DNA of 64,000 nt, taken from contig NZ_SOEO01000002.1 in the NCBI RefSeq assembly GCF_004365655.1, positions 248,001-312,000 on the forward strand, read 5' to 3'. Both the position numbers and the translations under genes were made by a program. This DNA is from Epilithonimonas xixisoli (GTDB lineage: Bacteria > Bacteroidota > Bacteroidia > Flavobacteriales > Weeksellaceae). The notes below the pieces were generated by a model. It had not been told where the DNA came from. It saw only the letters and a list, made by a program, of their open reading frames with translations, and did not search any database. Position 1 is the first letter of the stretch, and every line of letters starts with the position of its first letter. Positions 34,380 through 43,318 of the stretch are shown here, piece by piece.

Positions 34380-34880
34380 TTAAAGACCTAATTCTTTTCT
34401 TACAGCTGGAGTTGCATCTGTACCTGCTTTGTAAACAAGAGCTGGGCTAGAAGCATCAAATACGAATTCGTAAGCTGCAGCTTTTGAAACTTTAGAAATA
34501 GCATCGTTGATTTTTTTTTCAATTGGTGCTAATCCTGCATCTCTTTTTTCAGCGATGTCTTTTTGAGCAGCAGCGTAAAGTTGCTGAAGATTGTCCTGAA
34601 GTTTTTGAACTTCTTGGCTTCTTTGCTCATTGATAGCAGGCGTTTGTTTTGCCGCTTCATCTTGGTATTTTTTCATCAAATCCTGAAGAGATTTTCCTTG
34701 CTTTTCCAATTCACCTTGCTTAGAAGTTTGCAAGTTTTGTAATTGTTGATCAAGAGCCTTCATTTCTGGCATTGATGTAAAGATCGAATTGATATCAACA
34801 GAAGCTATTTTTTGAGCTTGTGCAAATCCAGTTGCAAAAACCATTACAACGGCTACTAATAATACATTTAATTTGTTCAT
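34380..34880 (-). CDS. OmpH/Skp-family periplasmic chaperone, first copy
   Basis: A 166-residue protein with signal peptide (ending FAQA) and the Skp layout: IASVDINSIFTSMPEM at the start, then long helices (about residues 45-135) that form the coiled-coil arms. Skp binds unfolded outer-membrane proteins in the periplasm. It is the last gene of the bamA operon, 28 bases after the second ompH. Confidence 0.88.
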   Translation of the reverse strand: MNKLNVLLVAVVMVFATGFAQAQKIASVDINSIFTSMPEMKALDQQLQNLQTSKQGELEKQGKSLQDLMKKYQDEAAKQTPAINEQRSQEVQKLQDNLQQLYAAAQKDIAEKRDAGLAPIEKKINDAISKVSKAAAYEFVFDASSPALVYKAGTDATPAVRKELGL

Positions 34881-34908
34881 TTTAAAAAGTTATGTTTATA
34901 ATTTATAT

Positions 34909-35568
34909 TTAATTTCCTTTTACATCCATAGATTGGATACTTTCTATAGGTGCTACTTTTTTACTAGCACTATTAGATTTCAGTTTACCATTCTTGTTGG
35001 AATTCATTGGGCGACCTCCTCTGTTAGGAATAGAGGTCTTTGTTTCCTCAACTTTTGGAAGACTTTTGCCTAAAAGATTGAGAACAGCCTCGGTGTAATC
35101 ATACTTTTTATCAAGGAAAATTACACTAATGTTGTTGCTTTTATCAAGAACTATGCCCAAGTTATTTTTGGTAGAAACAGTCTTGATGGCATTCCAAATC
35201 TGGTCTTGATATGGTTTCGTAAGATTGGATCTCAATTGATTTACCTCCCCATTGGTTCCAAATCTAGCTCCAATTGTGTTGCGGATGCTAGTTTCCATAT
35301 CCACAATTTCTTTTTCTCTGAGCTTCAATTGATCTCCTACCAAGAGTACCTTTTCGTTTTCGAAAGCTTCTCTTTTTCTTTCATATTCCGCCTGCAACTT
35401 CTGCAAATCTGCCTGCCATTGCGTCACCTGAGTATTGAGTCTGTTTTCAGCTTCTTTGAACTGAGGCAACTTGCTCAACACATAATTTGTATCTACAACG
35501 CCAATCTTCTGTGCATAGATATGTGTTGCGGTGAAAAGAATTGTTACAATGAATGCTATTTTTTTCAT
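34909..35568 (-). CDS. OmpH/Skp-family periplasmic chaperone, second copy
   Basis: A 219-residue protein with signal peptide (ending IYAQ), then IGVVDTNYVLSKLPQ and coiled-coil helices. It is longer than its neighbour by a basic Ser/Asn/Lys-rich tail (RGGRPMNSNKNGKLKSN). The tandem pair follows bamA directly, 22 bases apart, as in many Bacteroidetes. Confidence 0.88.
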   Translation of the reverse strand: MKKIAFIVTILFTATHIYAQKIGVVDTNYVLSKLPQFKEAENRLNTQVTQWQADLQKLQAEYERKREAFENEKVLLVGDQLKLREKEIVDMETSIRNTIGARFGTNGEVNQLRSNLTKPYQDQIWNAIKTVSTKNNLGIVLDKSNNISVIFLDKKYDYTEAVLNLLGKSLPKVEETKTSIPNRGGRPMNSNKNGKLKSNSASKKVAPIESIQSMDVKGN

Positions 35569-35590
35569 CTGATAAAAATAATATTTTATT

Positions 35591-38125
35591 TTATAATGGC
35601 TGGTTCATCAAGAAGTGCTGTTGCCATCCTGATGGTTCCTGGCTTCCTAGTGTTTTATCAAAACCATAAGCAAAATCAAACCCGATCAATCCAAATGCTG
35701 ACATCGATACTCTAATACCAAGTCCGGCAGATCTTTTCAGTTTGAATGGATTATAAGTTCCGAAACTGTTCCAAGCGTTTCCTGCTTCAACAAACGTTAA
35801 AACGAAAATTTTCGCTGTTTGGTTCATAGAAATTGGATATCTCAATTCTGCTGCAAATCTGTTATAAATAGTTGCTCCACCGTAAGGCGTAATATCATAA
35901 TTTGAAGATGAGCTGAAACCTGTAGAGGAAGCATTTTCATATCCTCTCAACGGTACCAATTCTCTACCATCAAATCTACCATTAAACAAACCTACACCTC
36001 CTACATAATATCTTTCGAATGGTGGTGGGCCTAATTCTTTGGTGTATCCATTCAGGTATCCCATTTCTCCAGTGGTTCTAAGAACTAATTTCCCGATTAC
36101 CTCGTTGTAGAAATCTGCTTTCAACTTTACTTTGTAGAACTCCATCCATTTGTACTTGTCCAAAGTTGTCATAGTAGAATAATCTTTGTTGCTGAACCAA
36201 GAATATGGAGGCGTGAATTTCAAAGAAGCTTCCACATTGGATCCATAAGTTGGGAACACTGGATCTAATCCGGCAGAACTTCTACTCAAACCGATATTGA
36301 AACTGAATGACTTCGTACTACCATTATTTTCTACAACATCACCAAAGTTGAATGGATAGTTGCTAAAGTTATAACTCTGAAACTGAATCCCAGTGTAAAG
36401 TGCAAAATAATCATCCGGCCATTTCAATAGTCTTGTAAGACCTGCTGTTGCAGAGAAAATGTCCATTTTTTGATCGCCAGTTGATAAGTTGTAATTTACA
36501 TTTGAATAGTTAAAACCTACACTAAGTGCGGTTGGTCTCGTTCCAAAGACCCACGGCTCTGTAAATGAAACACTATAATTGGTGAAAAATTGTCCAGCTT
36601 GTGCCTGAAGTGACAAAGTTTGTCCATCTCCCTGAGGAACTGGTTTGAAATCTTTGAACTTAAGGAAGTTTCTCAAAGAGAAGTTATTGAAGGTCAAACC
36701 AAGCGTTCCGATGAAAGATCCACCACCGTAACCTGCTTGCAACTGAACCTGAGAAGATCCTTTCTCTACAAGCGTCCAGTGCATATTCACGGTGTTATCT
36801 TGCGGATTTGGTTTTACATCGGTTCCGATTTGTTGAGGATCAAAAAACTGCATCCCAGCCAATTCGAAATAGGTTCTTTTGATTTCTGTTTTTGCAAACA
36901 ACGCACCCGGTTTTGTTCTCAATGCTCTCAAGATTACGTGATCATGCGTCGTGGTATTTCCAGACCAAGTTACACGGTTCCAAGTTGCTTTTTCACCCTC
37001 GTTGATTCTGATTTCCAAATTGATAGAATCTCCTTTGATAGATTTTTCAATCGGTGTTACGTTTGAAAACAAGAATCCATTGTTCATATAAATGGATTTG
37101 ATATCAGAATCATCTTCCTTACCGCCATCGTCTCCAACTTTTTTGTTGAATCCTACTGCATCGTAGATATCTCCTGTTTTATATCCTAAGATTCTTTGTA
37201 AAAATTCTGTGGTGAAAGTCGTATTCCCAATGAAATTAATATCACCGATGTAGTACTTTTTACCTTCATTCAGTTTTACATTGATATTGTAACCTTTCTC
37301 ATTTCTCGTTACAGAATCTGAAACGATTGTTGCATCTCTAAAACCTAAGGAATTATAATAACTGATAAGGTTTCTTTTGTCCTCATCGTATTTGTCCTGA
37401 ACAAATTTTGAAGGCTTCAGAATCCCAAGAAGGAATCTCTTTTGCTTGGTATCTTTGAAACCATTTTTTCTTAGTTTTTTGTCTGATACTTCTTGGTTTC
37501 CGTCAAATTCGATTTTATCGATTTTTACTTTTTTACCTTTGGAAACCTCTATCGTCCAGTCCACCAAATTGGCGTCTCCACCGTTGGCTTTTTCCTGAAT
37601 ATTAATTTTGGCATCCGCAAAACCTTTGGCAATATATTCCTGAGGAATTTTGTTTTGAAGACTGGAAACCAAATTGTTATTGATTTTTGTCCCAGGTTTC
37701 AGATTGTTATCTTTGATGAGTTTTTCGTTCTTAGACTTTCCAATTCCTTTCCCGGTAAATTTCACTTCACCAAGTTCTTTCAGGTCTTGCAAAGAAAATT
37801 GAAGCACAACATTTTGCCCTTCTACATCCTGAATGTAAACCTCGACTTTAGAAAAAGACTGTGTCTCCCAAAGCTTCTTGATAGCGTTGCTAACTCTCTG
37901 CCCCGGAATTTCTAACTTCTCTCCTTTCACAAGTCCTGTGAAACGCAAAATCTGAGCTGGGGTGAATCTCTTGACACCATCTACCACAACATCTTTCAGA
38001 ACATATTCTTGATTTTGGTTTGCTGCAAGTTCTGTGTTTTCTGCATTGTTACCCTGTGGAACAACCTGTGCGTGGAAATACGCGGAAGCTGTTAACAAAA
38101 TAATGGGTATAATTCTTAATTTCAT
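35591..38125 (-). CDS. bamA: Outer-membrane protein assembly factor BamA
   Basis: An 844-residue essential beta-barrel insertase. After the signal peptide (ending YFHA) come five POTRA domains (about residues 45-430; VVVDGVKRFTPAQILRFTGL opens the first and ITFEG-like strands recur). The barrel follows (about 460-844), ending in a strand close to the C-terminus. An Omp85 VGG-type motif lies near residue 730 (YYVGGVGLFNGRFDGRELVPLRGY). It is in an operon with uppS and two ompH genes. Confidence 0.95.
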   Translation of the reverse strand: MKLRIIPIILLTASAYFHAQVVPQGNNAENTELAANQNQEYVLKDVVVDGVKRFTPAQILRFTGLVKGEKLEIPGQRVSNAIKKLWETQSFSKVEVYIQDVEGQNVVLQFSLQDLKELGEVKFTGKGIGKSKNEKLIKDNNLKPGTKINNNLVSSLQNKIPQEYIAKGFADAKINIQEKANGGDANLVDWTIEVSKGKKVKIDKIEFDGNQEVSDKKLRKNGFKDTKQKRFLLGILKPSKFVQDKYDEDKRNLISYYNSLGFRDATIVSDSVTRNEKGYNINVKLNEGKKYYIGDINFIGNTTFTTEFLQRILGYKTGDIYDAVGFNKKVGDDGGKEDDSDIKSIYMNNGFLFSNVTPIEKSIKGDSINLEIRINEGEKATWNRVTWSGNTTTHDHVILRALRTKPGALFAKTEIKRTYFELAGMQFFDPQQIGTDVKPNPQDNTVNMHWTLVEKGSSQVQLQAGYGGGSFIGTLGLTFNNFSLRNFLKFKDFKPVPQGDGQTLSLQAQAGQFFTNYSVSFTEPWVFGTRPTALSVGFNYSNVNYNLSTGDQKMDIFSATAGLTRLLKWPDDYFALYTGIQFQSYNFSNYPFNFGDVVENNGSTKSFSFNIGLSRSSAGLDPVFPTYGSNVEASLKFTPPYSWFSNKDYSTMTTLDKYKWMEFYKVKLKADFYNEVIGKLVLRTTGEMGYLNGYTKELGPPPFERYYVGGVGLFNGRFDGRELVPLRGYENASSTGFSSSSNYDITPYGGATIYNRFAAELRYPISMNQTAKIFVLTFVEAGNAWNSFGTYNPFKLKRSAGLGIRVSMSAFGLIGFDFAYGFDKTLGSQEPSGWQQHFLMNQPL

Positions 38126-38155
38126 TCTAATTGAAGTTCTCTTTTCTAAAATATA

Positions 38156-38902
38156 TTATGAAAGCAGCTGCTCGCTAGTCTTTCCGTATCTTCTTTCTTT
38201 GTTCTGATAATCCAAAATGCATTGGAAAAATGTTTCTTTGGTAAAATCTGGCCAAAGTACATCTAAAAACTGAAGTTCAGCATAAGCGATTTGCCAAAGC
38301 AAAAAGTTACTGATTCGCACTTCACCACTTGTTCTTATCATCAGATCCACCTGTGGGAAATCCTTTGTATAAAGATGGTCTTCGAAGCATTTCTCATCGA
38401 TATCATCTACATTCAGTTTTCCGTCTTTTACTTCTTCGCTGATTTCTTTTACCGCTTTCAGAATTTCTTTCTGAGAGCCATAATTCAGAGCAAGAATTAG
38501 ATTTCCACCAGTATTATTTTTTGTCAGGTCAATGACATTCAGCAATTGATCTCTCACCAATTCCGGAAGCATAGAAACATCTCCCACAACGTGCATTCTC
38601 AGTCCTTTTGAGAAAATCTCATCAGCCTCTAGCAATAATGTTTCGGACAGAAGATTCATCAGCGTATCCACTTCTTCTTTTGGTCTGTTCCAGTTTTCTG
38701 AAGAAAAGGTGTAAAGCGTGAGGTAAGGAATATGCACTTCGTTACACGCATTAATGACATTACGAACGGCATTGATAGCATTTTTGTGTCCGAAGGTTCT
38801 TTCTTCGCCTCGGGATTTTGCCCATCTTCCGTTTCCATCCATAATGACTGCAACGTGCTGAGGCAAACGATTTTGATCTATTAGTTTCTTTAAGTCGTCC
38901 AT
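38156..38902 (-). CDS. uppS: Isoprenyl transferase (undecaprenyl diphosphate synthase)
   Basis: A 248-residue cis-prenyltransferase making the lipid carrier for peptidoglycan and surface glycans. Visible are VAVIMDGNGRWAKSRGEERTFGH with the catalytic Asp, YTFSSENWNRP, and DLMIRTSGEVRISNFLLWQIAYAEL. ATG at 38902 is preferred to the GTG at 38908, which overlaps the upstream stop. It stands between DUF6089 and bamA. Confidence 0.95.
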   Translation of the reverse strand: MDDLKKLIDQNRLPQHVAVIMDGNGRWAKSRGEERTFGHKNAINAVRNVINACNEVHIPYLTLYTFSSENWNRPKEEVDTLMNLLSETLLLEADEIFSKGLRMHVVGDVSMLPELVRDQLLNVIDLTKNNTGGNLILALNYGSQKEILKAVKEISEEVKDGKLNVDDIDEKCFEDHLYTKDFPQVDLMIRTSGEVRISNFLLWQIAYAELQFLDVLWPDFTKETFFQCILDYQNKERRYGKTSEQLLS

Positions 38903-38907
38903 AATCA

Positions 38908-39708
38908 CTATTTACAATAACAAGGTGGTCTTCCAAAAGAATAAGACAAAATAAGCGTCACGGAATTGACCCAGTCCTTTGAGTTCGGATTTCCAATATT
39001 CCTCTGTTGCATAAATCCTTGTACTATTTCAGCGGTTTGTTCTTTGTTGAGTGCAGTTTTCTTCACCGTAATATCACCTTCTTCCACACTACTGTAATCT
39101 ACCTTGTCTGAGAATGTCGGGCGGAATAAAAACTCGCCGGACAATGCCCAGTTATAATTAAATTTATACTTAAGCCCAATTCCAAAAGGCACGCCCATTG
39201 TGAATTCTTTTTTCTGGGTGTAGCTCACTTCTATATCGGTAGCTGATTTTATATTAAGCTCCGGACTTGCCGCATTCATATACATCCCGGAAACTCCTCC
39301 GAAGATGTACGGGCTCAGCATGCTTCTCTGCTCATCATTTACTGGTAAGAAGTTATATTCAAAAAGTAAATCAGCAGAAAATATAGAATTGGTTCCCCAT
39401 AATTTCCTCATTCTTCTGTAATTCTCCTTGGCATATCTGTCATCAAACTGAACATTGCTGAAACCCAAATTAAGCCTCGCCGACTGGTACGGATTGAAAT
39501 TCATACGATAAAGCAAACCGCCGTAGAACGGAAGCCCATAATCTGTAAGACTCCCACCAATAGGCTTTTGGAAAATATAATTGGTCCGTCCAATATCCCC
39601 AACAAGATTACTCATTCCCATCTGCACCCCAATCTCGTGTCTTTGCGCATTGGCAAAACTGAGAAAACAAAATAAGGCGATAAAGGAATAAGTTATTTTT
39701 TTCTTCAT
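38908..39708 (-). CDS. DUF6089-like outer-membrane protein
   Basis: A 266-residue protein from the ATG at 39708, where a standard signal peptide starts (ending ANAQ); the frame opens 23 codons earlier without support. The mature part (HEIGVQMGMSNLVGDIG, FYGGLLYRMNFNPY, YIFGGVSGMY, LSGEFLFRPTFSD) is a small beta-barrel like those regularly found upstream of uppS-bamA in flavobacteria. It may assist outer-membrane assembly, by location. Confidence 0.75.
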   Translation of the reverse strand: MKKKITYSFIALFCFLSFANAQRHEIGVQMGMSNLVGDIGRTNYIFQKPIGGSLTDYGLPFYGGLLYRMNFNPYQSARLNLGFSNVQFDDRYAKENYRRMRKLWGTNSIFSADLLFEYNFLPVNDEQRSMLSPYIFGGVSGMYMNAASPELNIKSATDIEVSYTQKKEFTMGVPFGIGLKYKFNYNWALSGEFLFRPTFSDKVDYSSVEEGDITVKKTALNKEQTAEIVQGFMQQRNIGNPNSKDWVNSVTLILSYSFGRPPCYCK

Positions 39709-39748
39709 TTTCAATATACTGAAACGTCTATTACTTAAAAATTTGGTG

Positions 39749-39777
39749 CAAATATAAAACATTTTTAGCGTAAGCAA
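39749..39777 (-). promoter_or_regulatory. Promoter of the DUF6089-uppS-bamA-ompH operon
   Basis: On the minus strand a perfect TATATTTG (39756-39749) lies 18 bases after TTG (39777-39775). Transcription would start near 39742, 34 bases before the ATG. Confidence 0.6.
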
Positions 39778-39886
39778 CTTCTTAAAGTTTAGTTAAATAA
39801 GGACAAGTAATTATAATTATTTGTTATAAAAACGAACATATCTTCAAAATAGTCTTTAAAAAAAATAAAAGCCTTAATAAAGGCTC

Positions 39887-42397
39887 TTATTTTCTATTAA
39901 AAAACATTTTCAGTTTGTTCCGGATTTTGATAATCGTTGGCTCCTTGTAATTTTTATCCTCATCGAAGTAGCCATAACCGTAGCCATAACCGTAGCCGTA
40001 ACCATAGCCGTATCCATAACCGTAACCATAACCTTGCTTCACAACAAAGTCATTGTACACCAAGCCCAAATTCTTTACTTCTTTGTTGAAATATTTTTCG
40101 CTGATCATTTTCAACATATGTTTCTCGGTGTATTCGTGGCGAACAACATAGATTGTAGTATCTGCTTTTTTAATCAATTCAAAAGAATCGGCAACCAATC
40201 CTACTGGTGGCGAATCTATGATGACATATTCATAAATCTCCTTCAACTGGTCTATGAATTTCATGTTATTATCGCTCATCAAAAGCTCTGAAGGATTTGG
40301 AGGAATAGGCCCGGAAGTAATAACATCAAGCCCTGGAATGCTGGTATGGTTGATAATATCTTCCAATTGAACTTGCCCTGTGAGATAATTAGAAATTCCG
40401 TTTTTATTATTGATTTTGAAGTCACCAAAAATTTTCGGTTTTCTAAGATCCATTCCCAACAGTACCGCTTTTTTCCCACTTAAACCCAATACCGAAGCAA
40501 TATTAATCGAAATATAAGTTTTCCCTTCCCCACTGATAGATGAAGTCACGAGAATCACTTTGCTTTTCTGCTCTTCATCAAACAAGAATCTAAGATTGGC
40601 CCTAATCGCTCGGAATGCCTCTGAAATGGATGATTTTGGCTCTTCCAAAACGGTAAGATTATTCTCATAATTATTATGACCTACCACACCAAGAAGCGGA
40701 ATTTTGGTAGCGCTTAAAAGTTCTTTTAGGTTTCTAATTTTATTATCAAGCAATTCCCCAATCAATAAAAACAACAATGGAAGCAACAGCAATCCGCCCA
40801 TAATTTGCATCTTCGTCCCATTGACATCTGGCGCAATAGGCCCTTGACCTAGATTTTTGGCCTTATCTATGATTCTAAGATTACTCTGATTGGTCGCAAC
40901 ACGCATTTGAGATTTTGCCTGTTCGGAAAGCAGGGTGTTGTAAGTGCTTTCAATAATATCATAACCGCGCTGGGCATCCAGATAAATCCTTTGCTTTTCC
41001 GGCAGCGTTACAAGTTCCTGATCTATTTTAAGAATCCCACCATCCAATGCGGCAAGTCTGTCATAATAAGACTGGAAATATTTTTTGAGTCCGCTTTGCG
41101 AAGTATATTTCGCTTCATTAATCAAGCGGTTGATTTCCCGCATTGGTTCAGAATTAGGCGTATAAATCTGCGCCATTTCTCTCCGTTTTGCATAAAGTGC
41201 TTTGAGTTCAGAAACAGATGCATTGAAACTTCCATCCTCGATTCCTGCAATATTGAGACTAATTATTTTATCAATATTATTGGTATTCACAGAAGAACGG
41301 ATGTCATTCAGAGAGTTAATTTTCGTTACCAATTCTGCCTTTTGTGCTTCCAGATCACTTAGTTTTGAGAGTGTTTTGGAATCGATATTTTCCATATCGA
41401 AAAGGCGGTTGTTGATTTTCAGATTATTAAGAACTGTAGCGCTGGAATCTAGTTTTTTTCTGATTTTGGTTAGATTCAGATTCAGATATTCTACCGTGTT
41501 TTGATCGACTGTATTTTGATCTATTAATCTTTTATTGATTAGTTCCTGAACGGAGTTATTAAGAAAATTAACGGCGCCATTTAGATTATAACCTGTTTTG
41601 CTAATGACCATAATGGATGGCAATTCCTTATCAAAATCCACAGCCAAACTTCCTATGATCCCGTTCACAGCTTGATTTACCGGAATAAGTGTGACTGCGA
41701 CATTATCTAAACCAAGATTACTTGGATTGGGATTGGTAACCAACTTGAATCTAAGATGAGGCGATTCGTACCATTCATTAATACTCAAAATCTTATTAGC
41801 TGGTCTTGCAAAAGCGGGAATACTTTCGAAAGATTCGGTATTGTAGTTGTAAAGATGGGTGGACAATCCTTCTTCCGGCAGTACCACTTCGTATTTGTTA
41901 TTTCCTTTCGGAATGAAATTGATTGGATAATTGACTTGCTGCAAGTGATTTTTATCGATTTCCAAAAAAAACGGACTATCTTCCTGATCCAGATAAGTAG
42001 TTTTGATGAGTCCTTTGGTCGTATAATTGGTATTAAGATTCAGTTGCTTTACCAAATATTCATTGTGACTTCTGGAGAGTAATATTTTTTTAAGAAAAAT
42101 TCCGTCCTGATTCCCACCTTGTCCCCAAATAAAATTGATAGACTGATTGGGCGTGAAATAGCTGGATGTGTTGTTTGAGATACTTAGAGAAAGACTGGAT
42201 GAGTAAACCCTCTGCGCATAATACTTGCTGTAAACATAAGAAATACAGTATCCAAGAAATCCTAAGATTACAAACCAGTACCAATTTCGAAGAACCCTCT
42301 GCACAAAGTGAACAGGATCAAACAAATTGAAAGATCCCATTTTTTCAGCCACTTGAGCTGTATCTTGCGTCGTATTTCCGTTTTTATTAGGAATCAT
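39887..42397 (-). CDS. Wzc-type polysaccharide co-polymerase and tyrosine autokinase
   Basis: An 836-residue inner-membrane protein. An N-terminal helix (about residues 38-56) starts the Wzz-like region. A coiled-coil periplasmic part (about 290-500) and a second helix (about 535-552) follow. The cytosolic BY-kinase has Walker A SSISGEGKTYISINIA, Walker A' LLGMDLRKPKIFG and Walker B YVIIDSPP. The C-terminus holds eleven GY dipeptides in a row, a tyrosine cluster of the kind that is autophosphorylated. It controls chain length and export with the Wza gene beside it, two bases upstream. Confidence 0.9.
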   Translation of the reverse strand: MIPNKNGNTTQDTAQVAEKMGSFNLFDPVHFVQRVLRNWYWFVILGFLGYCISYVYSKYYAQRVYSSSLSLSISNNTSSYFTPNQSINFIWGQGGNQDGIFLKKILLSRSHNEYLVKQLNLNTNYTTKGLIKTTYLDQEDSPFFLEIDKNHLQQVNYPINFIPKGNNKYEVVLPEEGLSTHLYNYNTESFESIPAFARPANKILSINEWYESPHLRFKLVTNPNPSNLGLDNVAVTLIPVNQAVNGIIGSLAVDFDKELPSIMVISKTGYNLNGAVNFLNNSVQELINKRLIDQNTVDQNTVEYLNLNLTKIRKKLDSSATVLNNLKINNRLFDMENIDSKTLSKLSDLEAQKAELVTKINSLNDIRSSVNTNNIDKIISLNIAGIEDGSFNASVSELKALYAKRREMAQIYTPNSEPMREINRLINEAKYTSQSGLKKYFQSYYDRLAALDGGILKIDQELVTLPEKQRIYLDAQRGYDIIESTYNTLLSEQAKSQMRVATNQSNLRIIDKAKNLGQGPIAPDVNGTKMQIMGGLLLLPLLFLLIGELLDNKIRNLKELLSATKIPLLGVVGHNNYENNLTVLEEPKSSISEAFRAIRANLRFLFDEEQKSKVILVTSSISGEGKTYISINIASVLGLSGKKAVLLGMDLRKPKIFGDFKINNKNGISNYLTGQVQLEDIINHTSIPGLDVITSGPIPPNPSELLMSDNNMKFIDQLKEIYEYVIIDSPPVGLVADSFELIKKADTTIYVVRHEYTEKHMLKMISEKYFNKEVKNLGLVYNDFVVKQGYGYGYGYGYGYGYGYGYGYGYFDEDKNYKEPTIIKIRNKLKMFFNRK
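39968..40033 (-). repeat. (Gly-Tyr)11 coding repeat in the Wzc-type kinase
   Basis: A 66-base run of six-base GGN-TAY units encodes eleven GY dipeptides. Codons vary (GGT, GGC, GGA; TAT, TAC), so it is not a simple slippage tract, but the hexamer period remains visible. Confidence 0.9.
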
Positions 42398-42398
42398 C

Positions 42399-43289
42399 TT
42401 ATAGTCTCGAAATTATTAAATAAATAGACATCACTGTCGTAAGCAAGGAAACGCCGGTTGTCAAAGTCTGAACAGGCTCTCTTCCAAATCCATTGATGCT
42501 TTTACCATTGGTATTAAGGTAAATGATGTCGCCATTTTGCAGCCAATAGTAAGGTGAGTTCATCGCATCTTCTCTTGTAAGATCCAACTTTGCAGTTTTG
42601 ATGCCTTCGGGATATTTTCTGTGGATGGTAATACTTTTTCTATCGATCGTTCTATTGAGTCCACCGTTCATTGCAAGCGCTTGCATAATGTTGAGTTGAG
42701 TCACATAAGCAACTTTTTCTCCGGTGACACTTGTGGTTTCCATATCACCTAAGACGTAATATCTGATTCCGTCTAGATTAAGTCTTACTTCAGCCTTACC
42801 TTGCAAAAAATTTTCATTGACACGGGTTTGTATTTCTTGGCTCATGTCTTCTACCGTTCTTCCTTCCGCTTTTACATAGCCAATTCCAAAAATGTTGACA
42901 TCACCATTGGAATCCACTTTCAATCCATTGAAATAAAATGTTGGATTACCTCCAGTTCCACCGCCGCCGCCAGCTTGTCCGCCGACTGCCCCGCCTATCT
43001 GGCCACCAACAGCTCCACCTGCTGCACCATTTGCACCACCTGAAGATGAAGCATTGAGAGATGAATAAAATTGCGCAGCATCACCTTTTGGTGTAGTAAC
43101 CACGTTTAACGTTAAGATGTCTCCTTTTGTAATTCGATATTGTGGAACATTGTAGGGTACCAAGCCTTCCTCATTTATCGTAAGACTCTCACTTGGTTGC
43201 AGATAGCGAATATCCTTTTTGGAAATACAAGACGTAAATCCAATCAATATCAGTAGTAAAAATATGTTAAATGAATAACGGTTTTTCAT
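42399..43289 (-). CDS. Wza-type polysaccharide export lipoprotein
   Basis: A 296-residue outer-membrane protein with a lipobox (GFTSC). The polysaccharide-export domain begins near YRITKGDILTLNVVTT and an SLBB-like fold follows (TSVTGEKVAYVTQLNIMQALAMNGG). A glycine- and alanine-rich insertion near residues 80-115 splits the export domain. A C-terminal hydrophobic helix is the Wza-like pore segment. Its partner Wzc follows. Confidence 0.88.
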   Translation of the reverse strand: MKNRYSFNIFLLLILIGFTSCISKKDIRYLQPSESLTINEEGLVPYNVPQYRITKGDILTLNVVTTPKGDAAQFYSSLNASSSGGANGAAGGAVGGQIGGAVGGQAGGGGGTGGNPTFYFNGLKVDSNGDVNIFGIGYVKAEGRTVEDMSQEIQTRVNENFLQGKAEVRLNLDGIRYYVLGDMETTSVTGEKVAYVTQLNIMQALAMNGGLNRTIDRKSITIHRKYPEGIKTAKLDLTREDAMNSPYYWLQNGDIIYLNTNGKSINGFGREPVQTLTTGVSLLTTVMSIYLIISRL

Positions 43290-43303
43290 TAATTGTTTTT
43301 TTG

Positions 43304-43311
43304 CAAAAGTA
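43304..43311 (-). promoter_or_regulatory. Possible internal promoter of wza/wzc
   Basis: TACTTTTG on the minus strand, followed by CAAAA, fits TAnnTTTG and stands 15 bases before the Wza ATG. The same sequence TACTTTTGCAAAA occurs before topA (56762-56755). The leaders would be only about nine bases. Confidence 0.35.
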
Positions 43312-43318
43312 TAAATTA

